Assembly (NCBI GenBank): GCA_026988155.1
Contig: JALSLW010000072.1
Span: forward strand, 1 to 44,491
Direction of reading: 5' to 3'
Length of the DNA: 44,491 bases
DNA from: Methylomonas sp.
GTDB lineage: Bacteria > Pseudomonadota > Gammaproteobacteria > Methylococcales > Methylomonadaceae
Positions within the stretch are counted from its first letter, which is position 1, and each line of letters begins with the position of its first letter. The position numbers were made by a program, and so were the translations under genes. The notes under the pieces were generated by a model that saw only the letters and a list, made by a program, of their open reading frames with translations, did not search any database and was not told the origin of the DNA. Positions 18,322-28,055 of this stretch are shown here, in pieces.

Positions 18322-19161
18322 ATGAGTCGATATGAGTCACAGACGAGCAAAAAAAAATCACCAGCACCAATTGCTATAGCGGTGCTTATATTATTAATCA
18401 CCTTTGCACTCTGGATGTTTTGGGAAAATCAGAAAAACAATGGGGAAGAAATTAAAACCATTGCTATTCCTAAAGAAAATATACGACTCAACACTAAGAA
18501 AAAAGCACAGCCAAGCAAGCATAATAATGTACCGGACAACAAGCCAGAAAAAATATCAGAAAATATAGCAAAACTTCCAGAACTGGAAAACAGTGACAGT
18601 ATCTTTAGGCACCAAGTATCTTCAGTTTCCACAAACCTTTCTAACTGGTTCAGTGCCAGACATATTATCCATAAATATATATTACTAATCAATGACTTAT
18701 CACAAGGCCAGCTAATCCCTAGACATAGATTATTTTTACAGCCAGCAGGAAAAATGAAGGTAAAAAGTGATTCCCAAGGCCTATATCTAACAGAAAACAG
18801 TTATAGACGGTACGACAGGTTAGCAAATGCTATCGATGCTATTGATGTGGACAGAGGCTTGCAATTATATATCTCCTTTAAACCGCTTTTTGACAAGGTA
18901 TACAAAACCTTTTCCTATCCCGCTCACTACAGACTGGACGATATTTTTTTAAAAGCGGCAGCCAACGTCATTAAAGCCCCTGTTATTGAAGGCAGAGTTG
19001 GGTTAAGAAAACACTCAGTAAAATACAAATTTGCAGATAAAAAACTGGAATCGTTAACTGACGTTGAAAAACAGATGCTAAGAATGGGGCCAGAAAATAC
19101 TCGAAAGATACAAGCAAAACTTAGAGAGTTAGTACAGGCTTTAGTGATTTCATCAGAGTAA
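18322..19161 (+). CDS. DUF3014 family membrane-anchored protein
   Basis: A 279-residue protein of unknown function. It has a short basic cytoplasmic start, one membrane span (about 16-34), a variable Lys/Asn-rich linker (35-90) and a conserved C-terminal domain, probably periplasmic. That domain matches the DUF3014 pattern: LENSDSIF near its start, an IIHKYILLINDLSQGQL segment, LTENSYRRYDRLANAI and, near the end, DVEKQMLRMGPEN. I recognise the family from these motifs; nothing is known of its role. AAGG lies before the ATG. It is divergent from cytochrome P460 with a 151-bp gap. Confidence 0.8.
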   Translation: MSRYESQTSKKKSPAPIAIAVLILLITFALWMFWENQKNNGEEIKTIAIPKENIRLNTKKKAQPSKHNNVPDNKPEKISENIAKLPELENSDSIFRHQVSSVSTNLSNWFSARHIIHKYILLINDLSQGQLIPRHRLFLQPAGKMKVKSDSQGLYLTENSYRRYDRLANAIDAIDVDRGLQLYISFKPLFDKVYKTFSYPAHYRLDDIFLKAAANVIKAPVIEGRVGLRKHSVKYKFADKKLESLTDVEKQMLRMGPENTRKIQAKLRELVQALVISSE

Positions 19162-19272
19162 ATTAACTATCGCACCAGGTTTTAGTTTTTTCCAAGCCTT
19201 CCCAATTTGACTGACTGCTCAGAATTAACCTATCATTTGAGCTAGCCAGCTTAATTACCTGGCAGAAATAAA

Positions 19273-19310
19273 CAGCCCATTAGATTACCTTACGGTTATC
19301 TAATGGGCTG
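19273..19310. repeat. Long perfect hairpin upstream of the exported protein gene
   Basis: CAGCCCATTAGAT pairs perfectly over 13 bp with ATCTAATGGGCTG, with an inner ACC/GGT stem around TTAC. It lies in the 236-bp gap between the DUF3014 gene and the next gene. No proper T run follows on the plus strand; on the minus strand TTTATTT follows. It may end the DUF3014 transcript or form a leader structure. Confidence 0.6.
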
Positions 19311-19397
19311 GACAGTTACAAAAAATAATTAAAAAGAGTTTAATGCCTAAGGCAAAACAAACTGTACAACATCTGTAACTTAATGAGGGGAAGTGAA

Positions 19398-19994
19398 ATG
19401 AAAAATAATAAAAATTCTAATTATACTCCAAGGTTTATCTACCTAATTATGTATGCCGTACTGTTAAGCATCATGCTGCCAAACACTGCCGGTGCGCATA
19501 GAGGTGCAAAAAATGAAATTGATACCTGTCGCTTTACAGTAGGAAATGAAGTTATCCACTTTTCGGCCTATACCCCTACCCTTTCAGGAGGTGAAAGTTT
19601 TTGTCATTCAATTCCAAATGTAGGCGAAACTCATTTAGTTTTTGACTATGAAGGTAATAAACTACGTAAAACCACCGTAGAATTTGAAATAACCAAACAA
19701 CCGGAAGGTACAAGAATCTTTTATCAAAAGCCGGTAAAAGTAAAAAAAGGCTCCGTAGATGCCAAAATTAATTTTAGCCAGTCTGGGGCTGGAGCAGGAC
19801 ATTATTTAGCTCATGTCACCATCCTATATAACGGTGAAAAATTAGACACTCACTTGCCTTTTTCAGTCGGTGTAGAACCTGAAGACGATGGCATTTCACC
19901 TGTCGTTATTGCGGGAATTATCTTTGCCATTATTGGTTTTTCTGTCTTTATTTTTATGGTTAGAAGGTTTAATGCTAATAACCCTGGCACTTGA
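19398..19994 (+). CDS. Exported, C-terminally membrane-anchored protein of unknown function
   Basis: A 198-residue protein: signal peptide (about 12-33, ending NTAGA), a beta-rich periplasmic domain with two cysteines (C44, C69) that could form a disulfide, and a C-terminal span (168-187) followed by RRF. Cleavage after AGA would expose His34 as the mature N-terminus (HRGAKNE), and more histidines occur in the domain (H54, H70, H79, H136, H139, H152). The start at 19398 is favoured over an ATG five codons upstream because GAGGGGAAG stands 4 nt before it. I do not recognise the family. It lies 67 bp before hrcA, and the transcript may run into it. Confidence 0.7.
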   Translation: MKNNKNSNYTPRFIYLIMYAVLLSIMLPNTAGAHRGAKNEIDTCRFTVGNEVIHFSAYTPTLSGGESFCHSIPNVGETHLVFDYEGNKLRKTTVEFEITKQPEGTRIFYQKPVKVKKGSVDAKINFSQSGAGAGHYLAHVTILYNGEKLDTHLPFSVGVEPEDDGISPVVIAGIIFAIIGFSVFIFMVRRFNANNPGT

Positions 19995-20061
19995 TGTGTC
20001 TCACCTTCATTTTCCCTGCTATTTCAAACCTTTACAGATACGGAAATAATGTGAGAAACAC

Positions 20062-21087
20062 ATGGACTTAAATGAACGCTCACTGCATTTATTAAAAACT
20101 CTGGTTGAACGCTATATTCAAGATGGTCAGCCTGTAGGTTCCCGCGCCTTATCAAAAGACTCAGATATCAATCTTAGCCCTGCAACCATCCGCAATGTAA
20201 TGGCAGATTTAGATGACCTGGGGCTGATTCATTCGCCTCACACCTCTGCCGGGCGCGTACCAACCGACAAAGGCTACCGTTTTTTTGTTGACTCCCTTTT
20301 GACGGTCAAACCACTAGAGTCCAAAACAGTCAATCAATTAAGTACCGAACTGAAACAGGCCGACAATGCAGATGATATCCTCAGCCGTGCATCAAAAATG
20401 CTTTCCGGGGTTACAAAAATGGCTGGCGTTGTTACTTTGCCCAGAAGAGAAATCCTGTGCCTGAGACATATAGAATTCCTATCCTTATCCAATACTCGGG
20501 TATTAGTCATTTTTGTAACAAATGAACAGGAAGTCCATAACAAAATCATTCATACCTCAAAACAATTTTCTGAGGCAGAGCTGATACAGGCAGCCAATTA
20601 TCTAAATTCAGTCTATTCCGGTCAAAGCCTAGCATCAGTCAGACAGGCCGTAGTTGATGAGATGCGGCAAGATCAGCAATTAGTCAACCAAGGGATGATT
20701 GATGCAATCAATATTGCACAGCAGGCATTTGAACAGAAACCGGCCGAGGACTATGTTTTATCGGGTGAAACTAATTTAATGGGTTTCAATGAACTGTCCG
20801 AGATGGGGCATTTAAAGCAACTATTTGAGGCTTTCAGTCAAAAGCAAGGCGTAATTCATATACTGGATCAATGTTTGGCTACTGACGGCGTGCAGATTTA
20901 TATAGGGGAGGAATCTGGCTACCAGGTATTTGACCAATGCAGTCTAGTAACTTCTTCTTATGCGATAAATGATGAAACCGTTGGAGTTCTCGGTGTTATA
21001 GGCCCCACACGGATGGCTTATGAAAAAGTCATCCCATTTGTTGATGTTACGGCAAAATTATTAGGATCAGCCTTGAATCCTAAATGA
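20062..21087 (+). CDS. hrcA: Heat-inducible transcription repressor HrcA
   Basis: HrcA represses chaperone operons by binding the CIRCE inverted repeat and needs GroEL for activity. The 341-residue protein has the winged-helix N-terminus (SPATIRNVMADLDDLGLI, about 34-51; HTSAGRVPTDKGYRFFVD, about 54-71) and the C-terminal GAF-like region ending GVLGVIGPTRMAYEKVIPFV. It precedes grpE, as in many bacteria. I found no CIRCE sequence upstream of hrcA, grpE, dnaK or dnaJ, so its targets are probably elsewhere (groESL is the usual one). The last codons contain the -35 box of a sigma-32 promoter for grpE. Confidence 0.96.
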   Translation: MDLNERSLHLLKTLVERYIQDGQPVGSRALSKDSDINLSPATIRNVMADLDDLGLIHSPHTSAGRVPTDKGYRFFVDSLLTVKPLESKTVNQLSTELKQADNADDILSRASKMLSGVTKMAGVVTLPRREILCLRHIEFLSLSNTRVLVIFVTNEQEVHNKIIHTSKQFSEAELIQAANYLNSVYSGQSLASVRQAVVDEMRQDQQLVNQGMIDAINIAQQAFEQKPAEDYVLSGETNLMGFNELSEMGHLKQLFEAFSQKQGVIHILDQCLATDGVQIYIGEESGYQVFDQCSLVTSSYAINDETVGVLGVIGPTRMAYEKVIPFVDVTAKLLGSALNPK

Positions 21088-21097
21088 AAGTCCCCAT
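21072..21097 (+). promoter_or_regulatory. Sigma-32 heat-shock promoter of grpE-dnaK-dnaJ
   Basis: CTTGAA (21072-21077), a 14-nt spacer and CCCCAT (21092-21097) match the sigma-32 consensus at every hexamer position. The -35 lies in the final codons of hrcA. Transcription would start near 21104, giving a 5' leader of about 32 nt. Confidence 0.88.
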
Positions 21098-21103
21098 GGT
21101 ATT

Positions 21104-21128
21104 AGACATTATTTAAAAATGTCTGGAG
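21104..21128 (+). promoter_or_regulatory. 5' stem-loop abutting the grpE ribosome-binding site
   Basis: AGACATT (21104-21110) pairs perfectly with AATGTCT (21118-21124) around ATTTAAA. The Shine-Dalgarno GGAG (21125-21128) follows directly. The stem would form the extreme 5' end of the predicted heat-shock transcript. It could stabilise the mRNA or tune translation. Confidence 0.5.
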
Positions 21129-21135
21129 TATTTAA

Positions 21136-21828
21136 ATGAGTAATAATCATGGTACATCTGATGAAAAATCAGATAGCGAGCTTATTGATGAAGTTCTTGA
21201 ACAGGTAGGCGAAGAAAGAGCAATTAATGAAGAGTCTACTGATGAGTTTGACCCCGGTGTTTTAGATGCTGAAGATGAACAGCAGCAAGTTTCAATTGAA
21301 GAATTACAAAAACAGCTAACTTTAGCGAATCAAAAAGCTGAAGAAAACTGGGATAAATTAGTTCGCTGTCAAGCTGAAATGAACAACCTAAAAAGGCGCA
21401 CACAAAAAGATTTGGAAAATGCGCATAAATATGGCTTGGAAAAATTTGCTAAAGAACTGCTTTCAGTAATTGACAGCTTAGAGTTAGGCATTCAGGCTTC
21501 AACAAGTGAAGTACCAGAAGTCGTATCACTAAGAGAAGGCAGTGAATTAACCATCAAACAGTTTGAAGCCGTCTTCGCTAAATTCAATATCGAAGCAATT
21601 AATCCTATAGGGGAGCCATTTAATCCTGAACTGCATCAAGCAATGACTATGCAGCCTAGTGCCGATGTTGAGCCAAATACAGTACTCAATGTGTTTCAAA
21701 AAGGTTATGTGCTAAATGGCCGATTACTTCGCCCAGCAATGGTTGTCGTCTCACAGGCCGTTAAACCTTCCGAGGTTCAATCTAATAAGCCAGATGATGA
21801 TTCGGTCAATTTAGATGAACAGGCTTGA
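21136..21828 (+). CDS. grpE: Nucleotide exchange factor GrpE
   Basis: GrpE releases ADP from DnaK. The 230-residue protein has an acidic disordered N-terminus, a long coiled coil (about 53-100), the KFAKELLSVIDSLELGI helix (about 109-125) and the C-terminal beta domain with INPIGEPFNPELHQAM and NGRLLRPAMVVV. It is somewhat longer than E. coli GrpE (197), with the extra at both ends. It is 48 bp after hrcA and 64 bp before dnaK. It carries its own sigma-32 promoter upstream, and a second one for dnaK overlaps its stop codon. Confidence 0.97.
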   Translation: MSNNHGTSDEKSDSELIDEVLEQVGEERAINEESTDEFDPGVLDAEDEQQQVSIEELQKQLTLANQKAEENWDKLVRCQAEMNNLKRRTQKDLENAHKYGLEKFAKELLSVIDSLELGIQASTSEVPEVVSLREGSELTIKQFEAVFAKFNIEAINPIGEPFNPELHQAMTMQPSADVEPNTVLNVFQKGYVLNGRLLRPAMVVVSQAVKPSEVQSNKPDDDSVNLDEQA

Positions 21829-21849
21829 AATTAGCTAAAACAACCTCAT
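21824..21849 (+). promoter_or_regulatory. Second sigma-32-like promoter, in front of dnaK
   Basis: CTTGAA (21824-21829), a 14-nt spacer and CCTCAT (21844-21849): one mismatch from the heat-shock consensus. It overlaps the grpE stop codon. It would allow extra dnaK transcription beyond that of grpE. Confidence 0.75.
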
Positions 21850-21892
21850 ATAGAAAGCATACAAAATATAACTTAAAAGTCTGGAGATTCAA

Positions 21893-23824
21893 ATGGCTAA
21901 AATAATTGGCATAGATTTAGGTACCACAAATTCATGTGTGGCAGTGCTGGAGAACGGCGCAGCAAGAGTAATTGAAAACAGCGAAGGCGCACGTACAACC
22001 CCTTCCATTATTGCTTTTACCGGTGATGATGAAGTATTAGTTGGACAATCAGCAAAACGTCAGGCAGTCACCAACCCTGAAAACACCCTATTTGCTATTA
22101 AGCGCTTAATCGGCCGTCGCTTTAAAGACGATGTGGTACAAAAAGACATCAAAATGGTGCCTTATAAAATAGTAGAAGCTGACAATGGCGATGCCTGGGT
22201 TGAATGTCACGGTAAAAAAATGGCCGCTCCAGAAGTTTCATCACGCATCTTGATGAAATTAAAGAAAGATGCTGAAGCCTTTTTAGGTGAAGAAGTCAAA
22301 GAGGCCGTTATCACAGTACCTGCTTACTTTAATGATTCACAGCGCCAGGCTACAAAAGATGCTGGCCGTATTGCAGGTTTGGATGTTAAGCGCATTATTA
22401 ATGAACCAACAGCAGCGGCACTAGCCTTTGGTATGGATAAGCCACAGGGTGATACCACTATTGCAGTTTATGATTTGGGTGGCGGTACATTTGATGTCTC
22501 GATCATTGAAATTGCTGAGATTGAAGGCGAACATCAGTTTGAAGTATTAGCGACTAATGGCGATACCTTCTTAGGCGGCGAAGATTTTGATTTAAGAATC
22601 ATTGATTTCTTGGCAGATGAATTTAAAAAAGACAACGGCATTGATCTTCATAGTGATCCACTAGCTCTGCAGCGTTTAAAAGAAGCCGCTGAAAAAGCTA
22701 AAATTGAATTATCTTCTACAGAACAAACCGATATTAATTTGCCATATGTGACTGCTGATGCTTCAGGCCCTAAACATTTAAATGTTAAATTAACTCGAGC
22801 TAAATTAGAATCTTTAGTCGCTGATTTAATTGAAAGAACCAAAGGACCTTGTGAAAAGGCATTGAAAGATGCCGGTTTATCTGCTTCAGAAATTAATGAT
22901 GTTATTTTGGTTGGCGGCCAGAGCCGTATGCCTAAAGTGCAGGAAATAGTCAAATCCATTTTTGGCAAAGAACCTCGCAAAGATGTAAACCCTGATGAAG
23001 CTGTTGCTCTTGGTGCGGCAATTCAGGCGGGGGTTTTAGGCGGTGATGTCACTGATGTCTTATTATTGGATGTTACACCCTTGTCTTTAGGTATTGAGAC
23101 AATGGGTGGCGTAATGACCAAGCTGATTGATAAAAACACCACTATCCCAACCAATGCATCACAAGTATTTTCAACTGCTGAAGATAATCAGTCAGCGGTA
23201 ACTGTACATGTATTGCAAGGTGAACGTGAAGTCGCATCGGGCAACAAATCATTAGGCCGTTTTGATTTAACAGATATTCCGCCTGCACCTCGTGGGATTC
23301 CGCAAGTTGAAGTTGCCTTTGACATTGATGCCAACGGTATTTTAAACGTATCGGCTAAAGACAAAGCCACTGGCAAGGAACAGTCCATTGTTATTAAAGC
23401 CTCTAGCGGTTTATCAGATGATGAAGTCGATCGCATGATTAAAGATGCAGAAGCTCATGCAGATGAAGATAAAAAAATAACTGAACTGGTAACTGCAAGA
23501 AACTCTGCAGAAAGCATGATCAATGCAACTGAAAAATCCATGGAAGAGCTGGGTGAACAGGTTGCTGCAGAAGAAAAAACAGCGATTGAAACTGCCATTT
23601 CTGATCTGCAAGAAGCTATTAAGACGGATGATAAAGATGCCATTGAAGCAAAAACAAATGCTTTAACTGAACTGTCTGGGAAATTGGCTGAACGTGTTTA
23701 TGCACAAAAAGCAGAAGCAGAAGGCGGTGCCGAAGCAGGCCCTGAAGCATCTGCTGAATCAGCACCAGCTGATGATGTAGTTGATGCTGAGTTTGAAGAA
23801 GTTAAAGACGACGACAAAAAATAA
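21893..23824 (+). CDS. dnaK: Chaperone protein DnaK (Hsp70)
   Basis: ATP-dependent chaperone that binds exposed hydrophobic segments with DnaJ and GrpE. The 643-residue protein has the phosphate-1 motif [14 protein letters not shown] (5-18), phosphate-2 [15 protein letters not shown], the adenosine motif [13 protein letters not shown], a hydrophobic linker [13 protein letters not shown], the substrate-binding beta domain, a helical lid and the C-terminal end [16 protein letters not shown] ribosome-binding site precedes the ATG, in the same context GTCTGGAG as at grpE. Confidence 0.99.
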   Translation: MAKIIGIDLGTTNSCVAVLENGAARVIENSEGARTTPSIIAFTGDDEVLVGQSAKRQAVTNPENTLFAIKRLIGRRFKDDVVQKDIKMVPYKIVEADNGDAWVECHGKKMAAPEVSSRILMKLKKDAEAFLGEEVKEAVITVPAYFNDSQRQATKDAGRIAGLDVKRIINEPTAAALAFGMDKPQGDTTIAVYDLGGGTFDVSIIEIAEIEGEHQFEVLATNGDTFLGGEDFDLRIIDFLADEFKKDNGIDLHSDPLALQRLKEAAEKAKIELSSTEQTDINLPYVTADASGPKHLNVKLTRAKLESLVADLIERTKGPCEKALKDAGLSASEINDVILVGGQSRMPKVQEIVKSIFGKEPRKDVNPDEAVALGAAIQAGVLGGDVTDVLLLDVTPLSLGIETMGGVMTKLIDKNTTIPTNASQVFSTAEDNQSAVTVHVLQGEREVASGNKSLGRFDLTDIPPAPRGIPQVEVAFDIDANGILNVSAKDKATGKEQSIVIKASSGLSDDEVDRMIKDAEAHADEDKKITELVTARNSAESMINATEKSMEELGEQVAAEEKTAIETAISDLQEAIKTDDKDAIEAKTNALTELSGKLAERVYAQKAEAEGGAEAGPEASAESAPADDVVDAEFEEVKDDDKK

Positions 23825-23943
23825 TTTGTCGTAATTATCTATTAAAACGTAGGGGACTCCCTTGCGGTCACCCTCATTATTAGGGGTATCGCAAAGATTT
23901 TTCCCCTGCTTTATTTATTATTCCTGATATTAGGGGACAAAAA

Positions 23944-23970
23944 AACCGCCGGTTTTTGCTGGCGGTTATT
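23944..23970 (+). promoter_or_regulatory. Hairpin immediately before dnaJ
   Basis: AACCGCC (23944-23950) pairs with GGCGGTT (23961-23967), and flanking A and T runs add pairs. It ends about 10 nt before the dnaJ ATG. The 3' arm holds GGCGG, the only Shine-Dalgarno-like sequence available, so folding would hide it. It may also act as a partial terminator that lowers dnaJ relative to dnaK. Confidence 0.5.
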
Positions 23971-23976
23971 TACGTT

Positions 23977-25116
23977 ATGGCTAAAGAAGATTTTTATATA
24001 TTACTGGGTATTGAGAAAAATGCCAGTGATGCCGAAATAAAGAAAAGTTATCGTCGAATGGCGATGAAGTTTCATCCAGACAGAAACAAAAATGCCCCCG
24101 AAAAGGCCGAAGAAAAATTTAAAAAAGTTAAAGAAGCTTACGAAATTTTATCTGACTCTAAAAAACGGGCGGCCTATGACCAGTTTGGTCATGCGGGTGT
24201 TGACCAGTCTGCCGGTGGCGGTTTTGGTGGAGGCGGAGCTGACTTTGGCGATATTTTTGGTGACGTATTTGGTGACATTTTCGGGGGTGGCGGTGGCGGA
24301 GGTCGCAGAAGGAGCAATGTCCAAGCTGGAGCTGACTTACGCTATAACCTTGAATTAACCTTAGAAGAAGCAGTTGGCGGTACCGAAGCAACGGTAAAAG
24401 TCCCTGTTTTAGTCTCCTGCAAAGAATGCAGTGGTTCAGGTGCAAAAAAAGGTTCAAGCCCCGTTACCTGTACGACCTGCCAAGGGCATGGTCAAGTCAG
24501 AATGCAACAGGGCTTTTTTTCTGTACAACAGACCTGCCCTACCTGCCAAGGCACCGGGAAACAGATAAAAGATCCCTGCCGTAAATGCCACGGCAAAGGC
24601 CGAGTACAGGAAGACAAGACCCTTTCAGTAAAAGTACCTGCAGGTGTTGATACCGGGGATCGCATTCGTTTGGCCGGAGAAGGCGAAGCAGGTGTTAATG
24701 GTGGTCCATCGGGCGATTTATATGTACAGGTTCAGGTTAAAGATCATGCAATTTTTACCCGTGATGGTGCAAATTTATATTGTGAAGTGCCTATTAGCTT
24801 TCCAACTGCCTGCATTGGCGGCCAACTGGAAGTACCTACCTTAAATGGCAAGGTGAAACTTAAAATTCCTGCAGAAACACAGACAGGCAAGCTATTCAGA
24901 TTAAGGGGCAAAGGCGTTAAACCTGTTCGTGGTGGCGCTGTTGGTGATTTACTTTGTCGCGTACAAATTGAAACACCGGTACGCTTAACTAAAGAACAAA
25001 AGAAATTAATTGAAAAATTGCAACAATCTTTAACTGGCGGTGGAAAACATCACAGTCCCCAGGAACATTCCTGGACTGATGGCGTTAAAAGTTTTTTTGA
25101 TAAATTAACAGGATAG
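23977..25116 (+). CDS. dnaJ: Chaperone protein DnaJ (Hsp40)
   Basis: Co-chaperone that delivers substrates to DnaK and stimulates its ATPase. From the ATG at 23977 (MAKEDFY, the family N-terminus; an upstream in-frame ATG adds seven codons through a hairpin) it is 379 residues. Order: J domain with HPD (33-35), a Gly/Phe-rich region, four zinc-binding CxxCxGxG repeats ([32 protein letters not shown]) and the two beta-barrel C-terminal domains. It is 152 bp after dnaK and 3 bp before dapB. Confidence 0.98.
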   Translation: MAKEDFYILLGIEKNASDAEIKKSYRRMAMKFHPDRNKNAPEKAEEKFKKVKEAYEILSDSKKRAAYDQFGHAGVDQSAGGGFGGGGADFGDIFGDVFGDIFGGGGGGGRRRSNVQAGADLRYNLELTLEEAVGGTEATVKVPVLVSCKECSGSGAKKGSSPVTCTTCQGHGQVRMQQGFFSVQQTCPTCQGTGKQIKDPCRKCHGKGRVQEDKTLSVKVPAGVDTGDRIRLAGEGEAGVNGGPSGDLYVQVQVKDHAIFTRDGANLYCEVPISFPTACIGGQLEVPTLNGKVKLKIPAETQTGKLFRLRGKGVKPVRGGAVGDLLCRVQIETPVRLTKEQKKLIEKLQQSLTGGGKHHSPQEHSWTDGVKSFFDKLTG

Positions 25117-25923
<807 letters not shown>

Positions 25924-25936
25924 TCACATAGACTAA

Positions 25937-25967
25937 AGGAGGTGAGGTGAGCTCAGCCTCACCTCCT
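25937..25967 (+). terminator. Strong hairpin after dapB
   Basis: AGGAGGTGAGG (25937-25947) pairs perfectly with CCTCACCTCCT (25957-25967) around a 9-nt loop. It begins 13 bp after the dapB stop. The following sequence is pyrimidine-rich without a clean T run, so termination may be partial. Confidence 0.65.
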
Positions 25968-26047
25968 ACCCTGCCTCTTTTATCCCTAAAAAAATCATAT
26001 TATTGCTAAGTTTTACCCAAGCCTACAAATTCTTTAAATATAGCACA

Positions 26048-26093
26048 CAAAAAAGGCAATGATGCCGAAACATCATTGCCTATCTATTTTTTA
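26048..26093 (-). terminator. Bidirectional terminator between dapB and the repeat lipoprotein
   Basis: An 11-bp perfect stem AGGCAATGATG/CATCATTGCCT (26054-26064 and 26071-26081) with a 6-nt loop. On the minus strand six T residues follow, ending the lipoprotein transcript; on the plus strand ATCTATTTTTT follows, ending the dnaK-dapB transcript. Confidence 0.88.
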
Positions 26094-26150
26094 GCAAAAC
26101 CAAGAATTCAATCCTTTTTTTTGCTTATTAAACAAACTTTTAGATTACTC

Positions 26151-27248
26151 TCAATAATTTATTCCGAGAGACTTAAGTGTTTCAATGGTAAGCTGTCCTA
26201 CAGCAAGATTTTTTTCTTTTTGATAAGCTTTAACAGCCGCTAAAGTATCACTCCCTAAGATGCCATCAATTAAGCCAGGATTATGGCCTGCAGCCAATAA
26301 TGCTCTCTGCAGATTGCGTACGACATCACCCGTTGTATTAGTTTCACATAAAATGCTGCGCCACTCTAAAACAGGATCGGCAACTAAAATTCGCTTGGTT
26401 ACAGTTTGGTAGACTGCCGGTATTTCAATACGGTTTTCTCTAGCCGGAGTAGCAACTTTTTTAACTTTTATAGTTTTGTAAACGGCCGGAACAGTTCTCT
26501 TAACCATTGTAGGGCCTTCCACCATAACTCGTTTTTTTATGTCTTTATAAACAGCAGGGAATGAAACTTTTTCAGTTTTAGCAGGCGTTACAACCACCTT
26601 AGATGTCACCGTCCGATATTCAGCGGGAACTTCAATCAAACACATAATTTCGCCGGTAGAGTTATTTAACCTCTCAATTGGCCCACGCCCTTTTTTCCAG
26701 GTCGTATGAGCAGGCTTAACTAAAATCTTTTCACTTTTTGTCTCATATACTGCAGGAATAGTTTTTAATTGATCATATGCCTCTTTCACTAAAACGCTTT
26801 CAGTTCTCCATTCATATCTTGCCGGTATCAATTCGGCAACTTCAGATGCTTCTTTGACTAAAACACTCTCAGTAACATATTCGTATGTAGCAGGAATGAT
26901 TTCAATACGATAACCGGCATCTTTTTTCAGTAACTCTTTAGTCTCAGTTTTATAGACTGCAGGCGTTAATACCCTTGCATAACATTCGCCAGATTTCGCA
27001 TTAGGAGGCAACAAATCGCCACCTGTCGCCAATTTTCCTGCAGAATCTCCAGATGTCTGCAATTGTTTATTTAACTCTTCAAGTCTCTGTAAATCAGAAG
27101 TAGACCTGTCAACAGCAGCCTGCAACTGAGAATTCTTTTGCTGAACTTGATTAAGCTCATCTTGAACCTTAGTTAATTGAGAGCTCGGGTCTGTTGCACA
27201 GCCAGCTAATGTAAGTGCAACAGCGAGGGTACTTATTTTTATTTTCAT
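26151..27248 (-). CDS. Lipoprotein with tandem IPAxY repeats and a peptidoglycan-binding domain
   Basis: A 365-residue envelope protein of unknown role. It begins with a lipoprotein signal ending LAGC (C17 lipidated), then a coiled coil (about 24-65). About eight tandem units of 24-30 residues follow (about 88-300), each with a core like IPAxYexxxexvlVkxA. A C-terminal peptidoglycan-binding domain 1 follows (about 308-362: VRNLQRALLAAGHNPGLIDG, then LGSDTLAAVKAYQ). The start at 27248 has TGGAG upstream; an ATG four codons earlier overlaps that site. It probably links the outer membrane to the cell wall. Confidence 0.78.
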   Translation of the reverse strand: MKIKISTLAVALTLAGCATDPSSQLTKVQDELNQVQQKNSQLQAAVDRSTSDLQRLEELNKQLQTSGDSAGKLATGGDLLPPNAKSGECYARVLTPAVYKTETKELLKKDAGYRIEIIPATYEYVTESVLVKEASEVAELIPARYEWRTESVLVKEAYDQLKTIPAVYETKSEKILVKPAHTTWKKGRGPIERLNNSTGEIMCLIEVPAEYRTVTSKVVVTPAKTEKVSFPAVYKDIKKRVMVEGPTMVKRTVPAVYKTIKVKKVATPARENRIEIPAVYQTVTKRILVADPVLEWRSILCETNTTGDVVRNLQRALLAAGHNPGLIDGILGSDTLAAVKAYQKEKNLAVGQLTIETLKSLGINY

Positions 27249-27475
27249 ATGTTTCTCCATTTAATAAGATTAATCTACCAAGTATAGTAGAATTAAGAAA
27301 GATGACACTTTTTATGGGATCAGACACTCGATTTATCTTTGACTTTATCTTTATATGCTTAAAATCATATAGAAAACCAAACGCTCGAAAATCAATATAG
27401 CAGATAAACTCAGCTCTGCCGCAATTATTTAGCAAATGTCACTCTAACTCTAGGAATTATCCTTAAATCACAGTT

Positions 27476-28054
27476 ATGAAAAAGAAAAAAATTGAAAATA
27501 TCGCCATTAAACTGTTTGAAAGCATTCTTGTCATCGGCTATATCCTGTTCGAAGAACTAATATGGAATGTTTTTGCTAAACCCATTTTTCAATACTTTAA
27601 AAGTCTAGCCATACTGAGTTCCCTCAAAAATATTTTTTTAGGGATGAACCGTTATTTTTTACTAACGGTATTTATCACTATTCTGACAATTACCGAAGCG
27701 ATGGGTTTTTTCTCTGGCTATTGCTTTATGAATGGCTATCTATTTACCGGCATTGCTGTTTATGCATTAAAGATTCCAATTGCTGCTTTTACATTTTGGC
27801 TATTTGATTTAACTAAAGACACGCTAATGAGTTTTCATTGGCTAAAAACAGCTTACAGCTACATTTTGGGAATGATAGAAAAGTTTGTCAACTCTCCTCT
27901 CCATGTCTATATCAAAATAAAAATAATGGCTTTAAGGTCAAAAACAAAACAGCTCGTCCTGCAATATTTTGGCGAAGAAGGATTTATAGCAAACATAAAA
28001 GCTCACTATTCTTTTTTCAAACCCTTTGTCGCCAAATTCAAACTGCTAAAATGA
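27476..28054 (+). CDS. Membrane protein of unknown function
   Basis: A 192-residue protein with three or four hydrophobic segments (about 14-36, 58-82, 85-115 and possibly 122-140) and a basic, amphipathic C-terminal quarter. A hydrophobic stretch containing LFEELIWNVFAKPI near the N-terminus and YALKIPIAAFTFWLF in the middle look conserved, but I cannot name the family. It is divergent from the repeat lipoprotein and convergent with rimI, whose stop lies 1 bp away, so no terminator separates the two ends. Confidence 0.6.
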   Translation: MKKKKIENIAIKLFESILVIGYILFEELIWNVFAKPIFQYFKSLAILSSLKNIFLGMNRYFLLTVFITILTITEAMGFFSGYCFMNGYLFTGIAVYALKIPIAAFTFWLFDLTKDTLMSFHWLKTAYSYILGMIEKFVNSPLHVYIKIKIMALRSKTKQLVLQYFGEEGFIANIKAHYSFFKPFVAKFKLLK

Positions 28055-28055
28055 T

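Noticed and set aside
20000-23976. CIRCE operator (TTAGCACTC-N9-GAGTGCTAA) expected with hrcA
   Set aside because: Read through the gaps before hrcA, grpE, dnaK and dnaJ without finding it or a close variant.
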